Assembly (NCBI RefSeq): GCF_030252345.1
Contig: NZ_CP126980.1
Span: forward strand, 3,177,501 to 3,241,500
Length of the DNA stretch: 64,000 nt
Source: Actinoplanes oblitus
GTDB lineage: Bacteria; Actinomycetota; Actinomycetes; Mycobacteriales; Micromonosporaceae
Direction: 5' to 3'
This document shows, in pieces, positions 8,695 to 19,263 of the stretch. Position 1 is the first letter of the stretch; each line of letters begins with the position of its first letter. The notes beneath the pieces are model-generated. The model had not been told where the DNA came from and did not search any database. It saw nothing but the letters and a program-made list of their open reading frames with translations. The position numbers and the translations under genes are program-made.

Positions 8695-9471
8695 CATCGG
8701 TACCGCCAGGCCGCCGAGTCGTTCGGCGTCGACGCCGCGCGCTACGACCGCACCCGTCCGCCGTACCCGGCCGAGCTGCTCCGGCGGATCCTCGACGCGT
8801 CCCCGGGCCGGGCCGTGCTGAACGCCGGCTGTGGCACCGGCATCGAGGCCCGGCAGCTGCGCGACCTCGGCTGCACCGTGCTCGGGGTCGAGCCCGATCC
8901 CCGGATGGCGGCGTTCGCCAGGTCCACCGGGATCGCCGCGGAGGTGGCCACGCTGGAGGACTGGGATCCGGCCGGTCGCACGTTCGACCTGGTCGTCGCG
9001 GGGACCGCGTGGCACTGGATCGATCCGGTGGCCGGTGCCGCGAAGGCCGCCGCGGTGCTGCGCCCGGGTGGCCGGCTGGCCCCGTTCTGGCACACGTTCA
9101 AGCTGCCGGACGAGCTGGCGGCCGGGTTCGGCGAGGTCTACCGGCGGCTGGTGCCGGACTCGCCGTTCCAGCTCGGCCGGATGCCGGCCGGATCGGCGCT
9201 GGACGGATACCGGCCGATCCTGGACCGGGCGGCGGAGGGCATCCGGGCGGCCGGCGGCTTCGGCGAGCCCGAGCTGTGGCACGTCGACTGGGATCGGGAG
9301 TACACCCGCGAGGAGTATCTGGACCAGCTCCCCACGTCCGGGGCGCTCACCCGGGTCGCCCCGGCCCAGCTCGCCGAGATCCTGGACGCGGTCGGTGAGC
9401 GGATCGACCAGCTCGGCGGCACCTTCGTCATGAGCTACACCTCGGCCGCCGTCACCGCCTCCCGCCGCTGA
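8686..9471 (+). CDS. class I SAM-dependent methyltransferase
   Basis: The protein has 261 residues. Motif I is VLNAGCGTGIEARQL at about residues 44-58, and the acidic ribose-binding strand is VLGVEPDPRM. FDLVVAGTAWHWIDP and VLRPGGRLAPFWHT are the usual motifs II and III of the UbiE-like group, and the HW in the former is typical of small-molecule methyltransferases. The acceptor is unknown. ATG 8686 has no Shine-Dalgarno; TAGAGT lies 6 nt before it, so it is probably leaderless. It is likely repressed by the adjacent TetR protein, whose putative operator overlaps the start codon. Confidence 0.88.
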   Translation: MPTHRYRQAAESFGVDAARYDRTRPPYPAELLRRILDASPGRAVLNAGCGTGIEARQLRDLGCTVLGVEPDPRMAAFARSTGIAAEVATLEDWDPAGRTFDLVVAGTAWHWIDPVAGAAKAAAVLRPGGRLAPFWHTFKLPDELAAGFGEVYRRLVPDSPFQLGRMPAGSALDGYRPILDRAAEGIRAAGGFGEPELWHVDWDREYTREEYLDQLPTSGALTRVAPAQLAEILDAVGERIDQLGGTFVMSYTSAAVTASRR

Positions 9472-9488
9472 CCCCGGCTGGTCGGCAC

Positions 9489-9696
9489 GGTTGTCTCAGG
9501 GCGGTGGAGACCACCGTGAGGACCAGCCCGGGGTGGCGGCCGTGGGCTGCTGCTTCCGGGCTGGTGCTGGTGGTTGTCTCCGGGCGGTGGAGACCACCGT
9601 GAGGACCAGCCCGGGGGTGACGGTCGTGCGGCGCTGGGTGCGGCTGGTGGTGGGGGTTGTCTCAGGGCGGTGGAGACCACCGTGAGGGCCAGCCGG
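9489..9696. repeat. intergenic tandem repeat array A, three units of 83 bp
   Basis: Units begin at 9489, 9572 and 9655, an exact 83-bp period. Each has a conserved core of about 40 bp (GGTTGTCTC, then GGAGACCACCGTGAGG, then CCAGCC) and a less conserved spacer ending in a GGCTGGTG-type segment. GTCTC and GAGAC can pair, as can the CGGTGG and CCACCG arms, giving a hairpin in each unit. The array fills the gap between two convergent genes. It shares its core with arrays at 15.5 and 54.7-55.3 kb. Confidence 0.8.
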
Positions 9697-11385
9697 TCAG
9701 GGCTTCGGGGGCACGGTGACGGTGGTTTTGACGGTGGCACGGTTGAGGTCGTCGACGCGGATGGTGAAGGCGATCTCATAGGTGCCGGGCAGCGGGAACG
9801 AGACCGACCCGAGCGCGTGGTGCGGCGGGTTCAGGCCCAGCAGCGGCTCCTTCACCGCCTCCAGGCCCTGGCCGGCGAGCTGGGTGCTGATCTGCCACTC
9901 GGCCGGCGGCAGCGGCTTGCCCTCCGGCGTGTAGAGGAACGCGTGCACCGTGTTGTACTCGCCCAGCTCCACCGGATAGATGTTGAACTGCAGCGTGTAG
10001 AGCGGGCAGGTGAGCGTCTGCGACACCCCGTCGCCGGTGACCGCGCCGGCCTGGGCCTCCGCGGTGCGCCCCGGATCCACCTGGACCAGGACCGCGCTCA
10101 GCGCCAGGATCACCGCGGTGGCGGCCACCTCGATGCCGACGGTGCGGCGCAGCCCCGGGCCGGCCTCGGAGCGGCGCACGAACCGCCGGGCCACCGCGGC
10201 GGCGACCAGCACCAGCACCAGGATGCCGAGCTTGGCGAGCAGCAGCCGGCCGTACCCGGTCCCGGTCAGCGCGGCCGGCGTGCCCACCTGGATCACCGCC
10301 TGCACCACGCCGGCCAGCGCCAGCCAGATCACCGACAGGGTCGCCCAGCGGGACCAGACCGGCAGCAGCACCCGCAGCACCCGGCGGTCGGTGCCGCGCA
10401 GCAGGATGGCGAGCAGCGTGACCAGGCCGCCGATCCAGACGCCCATCGCGGCCAGGTGCACCACGCCGACGGTGACCGTGACGGCCGGCATCGGTGCGGC
10501 GATCGCGTGCCCGGTCAGCGGCCAGGTGGCCAGTCCGGCCAGACCCAGGAGCACGATCAAGATCCGATTCGGGTACGCCCACCGCGGCTGCTCCCGGCGC
10601 GGCTCCCGTGCCCGGTCCGCGAGCGGCCGGCGCTCCCGGGCGAACCGGGCGCCGAGCAGCCCGCCCAGGACCAGCAGGATCGCCAGCCGGGCCAGCAGGA
10701 TCAGGCCGAACCTGCTGGCCGCCACCTCGCCCAACTCGCCGGCGGACACCTGCCAGAGCGCCGCACCGCTGCCCTGCTGCGCCTGGCTGCCGAGCGCGCC
10801 GAGGGTGGCCACCACGGTCAGCGCCAGGCCGGTCCACACCAGCCGGATCGCGCCCGCCCGGGAACGGCGCGGTGGCCAGAGGAAGAGCAGGAACATCAGC
10901 GGGCCCACGATCAGCGTCAGTCCGGCGTACCCCAGGAAACGGATCGTGGGAACGGCGATCCGGACCGAGGGATGGGTCCCGATCGCGGCCGCGGCCTGCG
11001 GTCGCGCCGAGGGCGCGCCGACCGAGAAGGTGATGGCGCCACCCACCGGATGGCTGTCCGCGGAGATCACCCGGAAGCTGATCAGGTACGTGCCGAGCGG
11101 GTGCGCGGCGGTGCGGACCGGGATGTGCAGCACCGCGCCGCGGGCCGTGGCCAGGCCGGAGATGCGCTCGCCGTCCGGCGCGACCACCTGGATGTGCCCG
11201 CCGACCGGGGTGATCGCCTCGCTGAAGGTGACGGTGACCTCGGTGGGTGAGGTGCCCACCACACTGCCCGGCGCCGGGCTCGACCCGACGGTGGCGGCGT
11301 GCGCGAGAGCCGGCTCCGGGATCGCCAGGATCGCGCCGAGGGCGATCAGGAGCAGTAGAAACAGGCGCGGAAGTCTCCCGGTCAC
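9697..11385 (-). CDS. CopC-CopD fusion copper resistance/transport protein
   Basis: The protein has 562 residues. A signal peptide (LFLLLLIALGAILAIPEPALA) is followed at the cleavage site by His-Ala-Ala, as in CopC proteins, whose N-terminal histidine binds Cu(II). The CopC beta-sandwich (TVTFSEAITPVGGHIQV, SADSHPVGGAITFSV) ends near residue 125. About eight transmembrane helices of a CopD domain occupy residues 145-460, and a C-terminal outer YtkA-like domain of about 100 residues ends the protein. The predicted role is periplasmic copper binding and transfer across the membrane. The start GTG 11385 is inferred from signal-peptide geometry, because the frame stays open far upstream across pgm. 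No clear ribosome site is visible. Confidence 0.88.
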   Translation of the reverse strand: MTGRLPRLFLLLLIALGAILAIPEPALAHAATVGSSPAPGSVVGTSPTEVTVTFSEAITPVGGHIQVVAPDGERISGLATARGAVLHIPVRTAAHPLGTYLISFRVISADSHPVGGAITFSVGAPSARPQAAAAIGTHPSVRIAVPTIRFLGYAGLTLIVGPLMFLLFLWPPRRSRAGAIRLVWTGLALTVVATLGALGSQAQQGSGAALWQVSAGELGEVAASRFGLILLARLAILLVLGGLLGARFARERRPLADRAREPRREQPRWAYPNRILIVLLGLAGLATWPLTGHAIAAPMPAVTVTVGVVHLAAMGVWIGGLVTLLAILLRGTDRRVLRVLLPVWSRWATLSVIWLALAGVVQAVIQVGTPAALTGTGYGRLLLAKLGILVLVLVAAAVARRFVRRSEAGPGLRRTVGIEVAATAVILALSAVLVQVDPGRTAEAQAGAVTGDGVSQTLTCPLYTLQFNIYPVELGEYNTVHAFLYTPEGKPLPPAEWQISTQLAGQGLEAVKEPLLGLNPPHHALGSVSFPLPGTYEIAFTIRVDDLNRATVKTTVTVPPKP

Positions 11386-11469
11386 GCAGGATAGTTCGGA
11401 TCGGGGTGCGGAAAGGTTCAAGATGCCCGCGGCTGGATACGATCCGGGAAACCCCGAGGAGGCCACGCC

Positions 11470-13110
<1,641 letters not shown>

Positions 13111-13156
13111 CCGTTCGGCTCAGATCCGGGCCCGGACGGCCGACTGGTAAGCCATC

Positions 13157-15472
13157 ATGAGCGGACGCGAGACTGCCGGTGACCGGCCACGAGCCGGCGG
13201 CCTCGCGCCCGCCGCCGTCGCGCTCGCCGCCACCCTGGCGGTGCTGCTCTGGCTGCTGGCCGGCACCCCCGGCACCCTGTACTGGGGCTTCGCCGGCGCC
13301 CCGGTCGCCATGGTGCCGGCAATCGTCGCCTGCCGGGCGATCGGCTCGCAGGTGCGGCTGGCCCGGCCGGTCCGGTCGTTCTGGCGGCAACTCCAGGTGG
13401 CGTGCACGTTCCTGCTGGCCGCCGGGGTGATCGCGCTGTGCCGGGCGAACAACGAGACCGGGCTGTCGCCGTACATCGGTGTTCCGGCGCTCCTCGGCGT
13501 CCTGCTGCTGATCGTCGCGTTCCTGCGCCTGCCGATCGGCGAGCGCACGGTGCTCGGATGGTGCCGCGCCCTCCTGGACGGCGCCACCGTCGCCGTCGCC
13601 GGCACGCTCGTCTTCTGGTACGTCGTGTTCGACCTGGCCCCGGCCGGCACCTCGCTGGTGGCCCGGGTGGCCGCCGCGGCGGTCGGGGTCGGCGGCGTGC
13701 TGCTGCTCGTGGTGATCGGCAAGGCGGCCGCGGCACCCGGCGCCGCCGTGCACCCGGCGTCCCTGCGCCTGCTCACCGTCGCCCCGATGGCCGGCGTCGC
13801 CAGCGGCGCCCTGCTGATCACCGGCCCGGACGCGGGCCGGCTGGCCCTGTCCGTGCTGGCGCTCCCGCTGGTCGGGCTCGCCGTGACCGGGGCGGCGCTG
13901 CTGCAGCGGCGCTCGCTCGGCGCGCCGGCCCGCCCGGCCACCGGTACGGCCGGCCGCTCGGTGTTCAACCTGCTGCCGTTCGTCGCGGTCACCGCCACCG
14001 CCGTCCTGGTGATCAGCGTCAGCGCCCGGGACATGAACGCCCGCCAGCGCACCGTGATCGTCGGGGCGGTGCTGATCGCCGGCTTCGTCGTCGCCCGCCA
14101 GCTGCTCAGCCTGCGCGAGAACACCCTGGCGCTGCGTGGCATCCGCCGCCAGCAGGCCGAACTGGAACGGCTGGCGCTCAGCGACACCCTGACCGGCCTG
14201 CCCAACCGCACCCGGTTCGGCGTCGCCCTGGCGGACCGCCTGGAGAACCGGCAGCCGGCCACCGCGCTGCTGATCGACGTCGACGACTTCAAGATGATCA
14301 ACGACACGCTCGGCCCGGCCGCCGGCGACCAGCTGCTCTACCACGTGGCGCAGCGCCTGCGCGAACACTGCCTGCCCGGCGAGCTGCCGGCCCGGCTCGG
14401 CGGCGACGAGTTCGCGGTGCTGCTGCCGGACGAGGAGCCGGCGGCGGTGGAGGCGGCCGCGGCCCGGCTGCTGGCCGCGCTCGGCGAGCCGTTCCGGGTC
14501 GGTGACCAGCAGCTCCTGGTGCACGCCAGCGCCGGCATCGCGGTGGCCGGCACCGGTGAGACCGCCGACGAGGTGCAGCGCAACGCGGACATCGCGATGT
14601 ATGCCGCCAAGGAGTCCGGCAAGGCGTCCTGGGTGCGCTTCGAGCCGCGGATGCGCCAGGACATGGTGCACCACGCCCGGCTGGCCAGCGAGCTGCACAA
14701 CGCGATCGTCCGGGGCGAGCTGCGCCTGGTCTACCAGCCCGTCTTCGACCTGGTCACCGGCCGGTTGGCCGGCGCCGAGGCGCTGGTCCGCTGGCAGCAC
14801 CCGGTGCGCGGCTTCGTCTCGCCCGCCGACTTCATCCCGGTCGCCGAACGCTCCGGCCTGATCGTCCCGCTCGGCGCCTGGGTGCTGCGCGAGGCGTGCG
14901 CCCAGCTGTCCCGCTGGCGGGCCGCCCACGGTGCCGCCGCCATCGAGTCGATCAACGTGAACGTCGCGGTCCGCCAGCTGCGCGAGGCCGGCTTCGTCGA
15001 CGAGGTGGCCGCGGTGCTCAGCGAGCACGGCCTGACCTCCGGCAACCTGATCCTCGAGGTCACCGAGTCGTCGGTGGTCGACGGCTGGCAGGTCCGGGAC
15101 ACCCTGCGGGCGCTGCACGAGATGGGCGTCCGGCTGGCCCTCGACGACTTCGGCACCGGCCAGTCGTCGCTCAGCCTGCTCCGCGAGTTCCCCGTCGACG
15201 TCCTCAAACTGGACAAGTCGTTCGTCGACGGCATCGCCTCGGGCGCCGACCGCGGGCGGCTCGCGGTCGCCGCGGCGGTCGCCCAGCTCGCCGAGTACCT
15301 GCAGCTCAAAACGGTCGCCGAGGGCATCGAGAACGCGGAGCAGCGGGACCGGCTGCGGGAGATGGGCTACCGCTATGGCCAGGGTTACTTCATGGCCAGG
15401 CCACTGCCGGCCGAGGAATGCGGCGCGCTGATGTCCGCCACGCCGGTTCCGGCTCGCTTCACGTCCGCCTGA
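13157..15472 (+). CDS. membrane GGDEF-EAL protein (cyclic di-GMP turnover)
   Basis: The protein has 771 residues. The first 330 or so form about eight to nine hydrophobic helices without a recognised sensor family. A short linker helix (RGIRRQQAELERLALSD) leads into a GGDEF domain with DTLTGLPNRTRF and an intact LGGDEFAVLL near residue 415. An EAL domain follows with AEALVRWQHP near 540, LEVTES, DDFGTGQSSL, KLDKSFVDG and TVAEGIE. The residues needed for both diguanylate cyclase and phosphodiesterase activity appear to be present, so the direction of activity cannot be decided from sequence. It lies 46 nt behind pgm. The 62-bp repeat array B follows its stop. Confidence 0.93.
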   Translation: MSGRETAGDRPRAGGLAPAAVALAATLAVLLWLLAGTPGTLYWGFAGAPVAMVPAIVACRAIGSQVRLARPVRSFWRQLQVACTFLLAAGVIALCRANNETGLSPYIGVPALLGVLLLIVAFLRLPIGERTVLGWCRALLDGATVAVAGTLVFWYVVFDLAPAGTSLVARVAAAAVGVGGVLLLVVIGKAAAAPGAAVHPASLRLLTVAPMAGVASGALLITGPDAGRLALSVLALPLVGLAVTGAALLQRRSLGAPARPATGTAGRSVFNLLPFVAVTATAVLVISVSARDMNARQRTVIVGAVLIAGFVVARQLLSLRENTLALRGIRRQQAELERLALSDTLTGLPNRTRFGVALADRLENRQPATALLIDVDDFKMINDTLGPAAGDQLLYHVAQRLREHCLPGELPARLGGDEFAVLLPDEEPAAVEAAAARLLAALGEPFRVGDQQLLVHASAGIAVAGTGETADEVQRNADIAMYAAKESGKASWVRFEPRMRQDMVHHARLASELHNAIVRGELRLVYQPVFDLVTGRLAGAEALVRWQHPVRGFVSPADFIPVAERSGLIVPLGAWVLREACAQLSRWRAAHGAAAIESINVNVAVRQLREAGFVDEVAAVLSEHGLTSGNLILEVTESSVVDGWQVRDTLRALHEMGVRLALDDFGTGQSSLSLLREFPVDVLKLDKSFVDGIASGADRGRLAVAAAVAQLAEYLQLKTVAEGIENAEQRDRLREMGYRYGQGYFMARPLPAEECGALMSATPVPARFTSA

Positions 15473-15546
15473 AACCCGCTTCCGGTACGCCCACCCGCCC
15501 CGCCCGGTCGGCGCTGGTGCGTGTCCGGGCCGGGCTGGCGGTCATG

Positions 15547-15713
15547 GTGGTCTCCGCGGTCGGGAGGGCACCACCACGACCAGCCGGTGTCGTGGGCTGG
15601 TGGTGACGGTGGTCTCCGGGGTCGGGAGAGCACTCCCACGACCAGCTGGTGTCGTGGGCTGGTGGTGACGGTGGTCTCCGGGGTGCGGAGAGCACCGTGA
15701 CGACCAGCTCCCG
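15547..15713. repeat. intergenic tandem repeat array B, three units of 62 bp
   Basis: Units begin at 15547, 15609 and 15671, an exact 62-bp period. Each opens with GTGGTCTCC and contains a GGGAG or GGAGAGCAC arm, GACCAG and GGCTGG(TGGTGAC). Self-complementary GTGGTCTC and CCAGC/GGCTGG pairs let each unit fold into hairpins. The array lies between the convergent GGDEF-EAL and 15727-16992 genes and uses the same unit length as array C at 54.7 kb. Confidence 0.8.
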
Positions 15714-15726
15714 GGCCGGCGCAGGG

Positions 15727-16992
15727 TCAGTTGGTGACTGTCAGGGTGGAGAGACCGGCTACGGCTTGGAGGTCCACGCCGGCGTCACCGGTGCCCCAGC
15801 CCCGGGTGGTGAACGAGCGGCCCGGTGCGATGCCCCGGTGGGTGGTGCCCCCGACGGTGACCTGGCCGGCGCCGGACTCCACGCGGACCCGGACCGGTGT
15901 GGTGTCCGGGAGAGTGACCCGGAACTGGTCGACGCCGCCGGTCATCCGGACCGGGACCAGGCCGCGCGGCTCGGGCAGGGACAGGTCGATGCGGCTGGCG
16001 CCACCGTTGAGGTCCAGGGCCGCGAGGTCGGCGCCGGTCAGGTCGAGGCGGCTGTGGGTGACGCCGCCGTCCAGGCGCAGGGTCCAGCGGACCGCCGCGT
16101 TGAGCACGATCGTGACGGCGGCCGAGCCGCCGCTGCCGTCCGAGCGCAGGCGCAGCCGGACCGCGTCGTGGTCCTGCTCGGCGGACGGGGTGAGGCCGCT
16201 GTTCGGCGGGGTGCTGATCCGGAACAGGTCGTCGCCGAGGTCGGCGGCGCTCAGCTCGACCAGGGTGGCGCTGTCGAGCAGGTCGAAGGAGGCCTCGGTG
16301 CGGCCGTCGGCCGGGGCGGTGAGCTGACTGCCGGGCGGCGCGTTGTCGGCCGGCGGGTTGGCGGCCCGGTGCGCCGGGGTGGTGGCCGCGGCGGTGGCGG
16401 CCGCGGCGCGTGGCGCGTCGGCGTCCTGCCGGGGGACCAGCAGGAACGCGGCGATCAGGCCGGCTAGGCCGAGCGCGGCGGCGGCCAGCAGCACCGGTTT
16501 CCGGCGGCGGGCGGTGCCGGGGAGCGGTTCGAGGTCCGGTGGGGCGGTCCAGCCGGGCAGCGGATAGGCCGAGGTGAAACCGGGATCGTCGAACGGGTCG
16601 GTGGCCGGGGGATAGGGCAGCCCGGCGACGGGAGCGAACCCGGTCGGGTCGGTGTCCTCCTCGGCGAACTCGGCCGGATCGGGCGCCGGCCACGCACCGG
16701 TCGGCTCGAGGTCGGCGGCGGGAGCGGAGGGCTGAGCCGATCCGGCCGCCGGTCCCGGGTGGGGTGTGAGGGCCGCGGAGTGCTCGGCTTCGGCCGCCGA
16801 GCCCGGGTGGGGTGCGAGGGCCGCGGAGTGCTCGGCTTCGGCCATCGAGCCCGGGTGGGGTACGACGGCCGGGGAGTCGTCGGATTCGGCAAGGGTGGCC
16901 GGGCGGGGTGCGGGGACCGGCTGGTCGCCTGGGCGGGCCCGCACCAGCCGGCCGGCGTCGGGCGGGCGCGTGCCGGCCGAATCGTCGCTCAT
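15727..16992 (-). CDS. membrane-anchored protein with repetitive N-terminal cytoplasmic region
   Basis: The protein has 421 residues. The first 170 or so are Pro/Ala/Glu-rich and include a tandem segment built on EHSAALAPHPGSAAEA (two full and one diverged copy). A transmembrane helix follows a basic RRRKP (LLAAAALGLAGLIAAFLLV, about 178-196). The outer 220 residues have alternating strands with DLTGADLAALDLNGGASRID, a right-handed beta-helix-like rhythm. I do not recognise a named family; it may sense or bind something at the cell surface. ATG 16992 was chosen because GGAGGAGCG sits directly ahead; GTG 17022 is a weaker alternative. Confidence 0.75.
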   Translation of the reverse strand: MSDDSAGTRPPDAGRLVRARPGDQPVPAPRPATLAESDDSPAVVPHPGSMAEAEHSAALAPHPGSAAEAEHSAALTPHPGPAAGSAQPSAPAADLEPTGAWPAPDPAEFAEEDTDPTGFAPVAGLPYPPATDPFDDPGFTSAYPLPGWTAPPDLEPLPGTARRRKPVLLAAAALGLAGLIAAFLLVPRQDADAPRAAAATAAATTPAHRAANPPADNAPPGSQLTAPADGRTEASFDLLDSATLVELSAADLGDDLFRISTPPNSGLTPSAEQDHDAVRLRLRSDGSGGSAAVTIVLNAAVRWTLRLDGGVTHSRLDLTGADLAALDLNGGASRIDLSLPEPRGLVPVRMTGGVDQFRVTLPDTTPVRVRVESGAGQVTVGGTTHRGIAPGRSFTTRGWGTGDAGVDLQAVAGLSTLTVTN

Positions 16993-17064
16993 CGCTCCTC
17001 CAGGGGCCGTGGTGTCGACCATGACTACGGAGCGGGGCTCGTCGCGGATCGGTGCGCGCCGACG

Positions 17065-17093
17065 AAAACGCCCCGGCTGGGCGGCCGGGGCGT
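17065..17093 (-). terminator. rho-independent terminator of the 6-phosphogluconate dehydrogenase gene
   Basis: Arms ACGCCCCGG (17068-17076) and CCGGGGCGT (17085-17093) form a perfect 9-bp stem with an 8-nt loop. Read on the minus strand the stem is followed by TTTT, 27 nt after the gene's stop codon. Confidence 0.8.
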
Positions 17094-17119
17094 CACGCGT
17101 ACCGAAAAGCGGTGGTGGT

Positions 17120-18559
17120 CTAGGCGTCGATCTCGGAACGGTCGTCGGTCGCCCAGAGGGTGTGGAAGGAGCCGTCCTTGTCGACGCGGCGGTAGGTGTG
17201 CGCGCCGAAGAAGTCGCGCTGGCCCTGGATCAGGGCGGCCGGCAGGCGGGTGGCGCGCAGACCGTCGTAGTAGGCCAGCGCGGAGGAGAAGCCGGGGGCC
17301 GGGATGCCCTGCTGGGCGGCGGTGACCACGACGCGCCGCCAGGCGTCCTGGGCGCCGCTGACCGCGTCCAGGAAGTAGTCGTCGACCAGCAGCGTGGGCA
17401 GCTCCGGGTTCTTGTCGTAGGCCTGCTTGATGAAGTCCAGGAACTTGGCCCGGATGATGCAGCCGGCCCGCCAGATCTTGGCCATCGCGCCCGGGTCGAT
17501 CGCCCAGCCGTACTCCTTGCTGGCCGCCTGGATCTGCTGGAAGCCCTGCGCGTACGCGACGATCTTGGAGGCGAACAGTGCCTGCTCGACGTCCGCGCGC
17601 AGGTCACCGCCGACGTGCTCGGACCCCGCCGACGGGCCCGGCAGGCCGGCGTCGGCGGCCGCCTTGCGCACGTCCGCGCCGCCGGAGAGGGCGCGGGCGA
17701 AGACGGACTCGGCGATGCCGCTGACCGGCACGCCCAGGTCCAGGGCGGCCTGCACGGTCCAGCGGCCGGTGCCCTTCTGCTCGGCCTGGTCGGCCACGAC
17801 GTCCACGAACGGCTTGCCGGTCGACGCGTCCACCTGCTTGAGCACCTCGGCGGTGATCTCGATCAGGTACGACCCGAGCCGTCCCTCGTTCCACTGGCCG
17901 AACACGCCGGCGATCTCCTGCGGGGACAGCCCGCCGACCTGGCGCAGCAGGTCGTACGCCTCGGCGATGAGCTGCATGTCGGCGTACTCGATGCCGTTGT
18001 GCACCATCTTGACGAAGTGGCCGGCGCCGTCCGGGCCGACGTGCACGCAGCACGGCTCGCCGTCGACCTTGGCGGCGATGTCCTCGAGCAGCGGCCCGAG
18101 CGCGTCGTACGACTCCTTCGGCCCGCCCGGCATGATGCTCGGGCCGTGCAGCGCGCCCTCCTCGCCGCCGGACACGCCGGCACCGACGAAGTGCAGCCCC
18201 TTGGCCTTGAGCGCGGCCTCCCGGCGGCGGGTGTCCGCGTAGTGCGCGTTGCCCGCGTCGATCAGCATGTCGCCCTCTTCGAGCAGCGGCGCGAACTCGT
18301 CGATCACGGCGTCGGTGGCCGGCCCGGCCTTCACCATGATCACCACGCGGCGGGGGCGCTCCAGGCTCGCCACGAACTGCTCCGGGGTCTCCGCGGGCAG
18401 GAAGGTGCCCTCGTGGCCGAACTCCTCGACCAGCTCCTTGGTCCGGCCGTAGGAGCGGTTGTGCAACGCCACGGTGTGTCCGTGCCGGGCGAAATTGCGG
18501 GCCAGGTTGCGGCCCATCACCGCAAGGCCGGTGACTCCGATCTGCGCTTTCTGCGACAT
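17120..18559 (-). CDS. gnd: 6-phosphogluconate dehydrogenase (decarboxylating)
   Basis: The protein has 479 residues, close to the long form of the family. The N-terminal Rossmann motif is GVTGLAVMGRNLARNFA, with NRS after the second strand favouring NADP. The catalytic region is VKMVHNGIEYADMQLIAEAYDLL, and the C-terminal segment is rich in QRDFFGAHTYRRVD, as in gnd enzymes. It oxidatively decarboxylates 6-phosphogluconate to ribulose 5-phosphate in the pentose phosphate pathway, yielding NADPH. ATG 18559 follows AAAGGACGTAGGG. A clear intrinsic terminator lies behind it. Confidence 0.96.
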   Translation of the reverse strand: MSQKAQIGVTGLAVMGRNLARNFARHGHTVALHNRSYGRTKELVEEFGHEGTFLPAETPEQFVASLERPRRVVIMVKAGPATDAVIDEFAPLLEEGDMLIDAGNAHYADTRRREAALKAKGLHFVGAGVSGGEEGALHGPSIMPGGPKESYDALGPLLEDIAAKVDGEPCCVHVGPDGAGHFVKMVHNGIEYADMQLIAEAYDLLRQVGGLSPQEIAGVFGQWNEGRLGSYLIEITAEVLKQVDASTGKPFVDVVADQAEQKGTGRWTVQAALDLGVPVSGIAESVFARALSGGADVRKAAADAGLPGPSAGSEHVGGDLRADVEQALFASKIVAYAQGFQQIQAASKEYGWAIDPGAMAKIWRAGCIIRAKFLDFIKQAYDKNPELPTLLVDDYFLDAVSGAQDAWRRVVVTAAQQGIPAPGFSSALAYYDGLRATRLPAALIQGQRDFFGAHTYRRVDKDGSFHTLWATDDRSEIDA

Positions 18560-18789
18560 CCCTACGTCCTTTCGTAACCGGCCCGTGACGGGCCCCGCGT
18601 TAGTTTCTACGGGATCCGGGGGCGTTGAGTTCGATCACGTCCACGTGGTGAACACCGGTGGCGCCGGCGGAGGTGACGGCCCGCCGGGCACCGCGACATG
18701 CCAACGGGGTGCACGCGGCGTAGATCGGCGCGGCGGTACGCTTCCAGCCATGCCGAACCGGACCGTGCCGTCATCCGGTCGGTGCTGAC

Positions 18790-19104
18790 GTGCGCCGGGG
18801 CGAGATCTGGACCATCGGCGATCGCTCCGATCTGCGGTACCGCGTGCTCGTGCTCTCCGCGGACAGCTACAACGAGCGGGACAACGCCTCGCCCTACTGC
18901 GCTCCCATCGTCCGTCAGCGCGGCGTGACCGAGCTCCCACCGTACGCGGTGGCCCTCACCGAGCAGGACCCGATCACCGGCGTCGTGGTGGTCAACCGGA
19001 TGCGCCGGCTGCCCGCCTCGGTCGGCGCCGAGCGGATCGGCATGGTGACCGGGGCCAGCATGGCCCGGTTGGCCGAGGCGATCCGGGACCTCTTCGAGCT
19101 GTGA
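18790..19104 (+). CDS. MazF/PemK-like toxin-family protein without adjacent antitoxin
   Basis: The protein has 104 residues. MRRGEIWTI is the classic opening of MazF/PemK proteins, followed by YRVLVLSADSYNERDN and a central VVVNRMRRLPASVGAERIGMVTGASMARLAEAI that fits the last strands and helix of the fold. MazF enzymes are sequence-specific endoribonucleases. No antitoxin-sized gene lies in the 230 nt upstream or directly downstream. The start is GTG 18790. Either the antitoxin is elsewhere or the protein has become a stand-alone family member. Confidence 0.75.
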   Translation: MRRGEIWTIGDRSDLRYRVLVLSADSYNERDNASPYCAPIVRQRGVTELPPYAVALTEQDPITGVVVVNRMRRLPASVGAERIGMVTGASMARLAEAIRDLFEL

Positions 19105-19263
19105 CCGCCGATCACGCCGGACCAGCCCCCGAAAGCCTTACGCCCGACCGGGTGACGTGTGGATCGATGGGCAGGCAGCGCGGCAGCCCCGGATGATCGG
19201 GGGATACGACCGCCCGGTGCGCTGGCGTAAGCAGGAGGCCAGGGCAGGCGGGGAGGTTGGTCG

